Source: Endotrypanum monterogeii | Taxonomy: Eukaryota; Euglenozoa; Kinetoplastea; Trypanosomatida; Trypanosomatidae | Reading direction: 5' to 3' | Assembly (NCBI GenBank): GCA_000333855.2 | Contig: CM007347.1 | Coordinates: 62,001 to 126,000, forward strand | DNA length: 64,000 nucleotides | In this document: positions 63,634 through 64,000 of the stretch, piece after piece | Layout: the number at the start of each line of letters is the position of its first letter | Numbering within the stretch: the stretch's first letter is position 1 | Notes under the pieces: generated by a model | The model's input: the letters and a program-made list of their open reading frames with translations, nothing else | What the model was told of the DNA's origin: nothing | Databases searched by the model: none | Translations under genes and position numbers: made by a program

Positions 63634-64000
63634 ATGTCTGATAGAGTGCTGAGCGTCGTAGAACAGTTGAGCCAGACAAACCCATTCTTTGAAAAGGAGG
63701 ATTTGCCAGACCCTCCGCGGCCATGCGAGACAGCGATCCCCCGAGACCGCCCCTCCGAGGAGCAACTTCCTTTTATCCAGCAGCAAATCAGCATCCTCGG
63801 CTACAATCACCTACCCCGGACATTTTTCTCATTGGAAAAACACCGCTCGCTGCAGAGCATCCTGTTCACAGCGAAGGAGGTGCTGAGCGAGGCCCTGCCC
63901 ATCCGCTGTCTCGAGGCGACGTTCGTAGCGTTGTATTATACCCAGGTGCTGCGCGACATCGACCGCATTCCGCTCTCTTTCAAGTCTGAGGCAAATCACA
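63634..64000 (+). CDS. VASH: Vasohibin-type tubulin carboxypeptidase (N-terminal part, cut by window edge)
   Basis: The frame opens at ATG 63634 and is still open at the window end (122 codons visible). Residues ~44-118 match the vasohibin core: YNHLPRTFFSLEKHRSLQSI, then AKEVLSEALPIRCLEATFVALYYT, then IDRIPLSFKS. Human VASH1 reads YNHTGTQFFEIKKSRPLTGL, AKEMTKEALPIKCLEA and LERFPISFKT. Cys92 (63907-63909) corresponds to the catalytic cysteine of the transglutaminase-like fold; the catalytic His and Ser/Leu partner lie beyond the edge. Vasohibins remove the C-terminal tyrosine of alpha-tubulin, and trypanosomes have a single such enzyme affecting microtubule stability. The cofactor SVBP is not visible here. 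Confidence 0.88.
   Translation, partial: MSDRVLSVVEQLSQTNPFFEKEDLPDPPRPCETAIPRDRPSEEQLPFIQQQISILGYNHLPRTFFSLEKHRSLQSILFTAKEVLSEALPIRCLEATFVALYYTQVLRDIDRIPLSFKSEANH

Overview
The window reads as a stretch of a trypanosomatid (kinetoplastid) chromosome, most likely from the Leishmania/Leptomonas/Crithidia group. The evidence is intronless genes in long same-strand runs, a T/C-rich tract and AG just upstream of most start codons (the layout of spliced-leader trans-splicing), long intergenic regions full of CA/TA/GT microsatellites, and protein families typical of the group. From memory, the order acyl carrier protein - CAND1-like - ... - ATG9 - ... - DnaJ - ribokinase resembles part of Leishmania chromosome 27. 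This was not checked, and the species is not determined.

Layout. Positions 1-7700 carry two minus-strand genes: a large unrecognised protein with perfect 103-residue tandem repeats (1837-6111) and mitochondrial acyl carrier protein (7248-7700). Positions 7701-13283 form a 5.6-kb gene-free divergent strand-switch region, where transcription of both gene arrays presumably starts. From 13284 to the right edge every gene is on the plus strand. In order they are: CAND1/TIP120-like, an unrecognised protein with a putative mitochondrial presequence, a TSNAXIP1-domain coiled-coil protein, an RNase III-like mitochondrial protein, a two-RRM protein, an AFG2-type AAA ATPase, a small protein with three HWDDY-type repeats, an FG nucleoporin of the Nup98-96 type (NUP158), ATG9, a small coiled-coil protein, a mitochondrial DnaJ protein, ribokinase, a basic disordered protein, an unrecognised 557-residue protein, RPF1 (Brix domain), and the start of a vasohibin tubulin carboxypeptidase cut by the window edge.

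The genes do not form one pathway. As usual in these organisms they are probably co-transcribed and regulated after transcription. Two families of dispersed, probably retroposon-derived repeats sit between genes. One is present as two 465-bp copies that look identical, in direct orientation about 5 kb apart, flanking the AAA ATPase and HWDDY genes.

Assembly quality matters here. Two 20-N gaps lie inside blocks of odd sequence bounded by microsatellites. Their dinucleotide usage fits 454 pyrosequencing flow-order noise, so those blocks are probably not real DNA. Two genes (NUP158 and ATG9) are each broken by one frameshift at a homopolymer, the typical error of the same platform. Several start codons were moved downstream here, because the longest open frames begin with non-ATG codons or lie upstream of the likely splice site.
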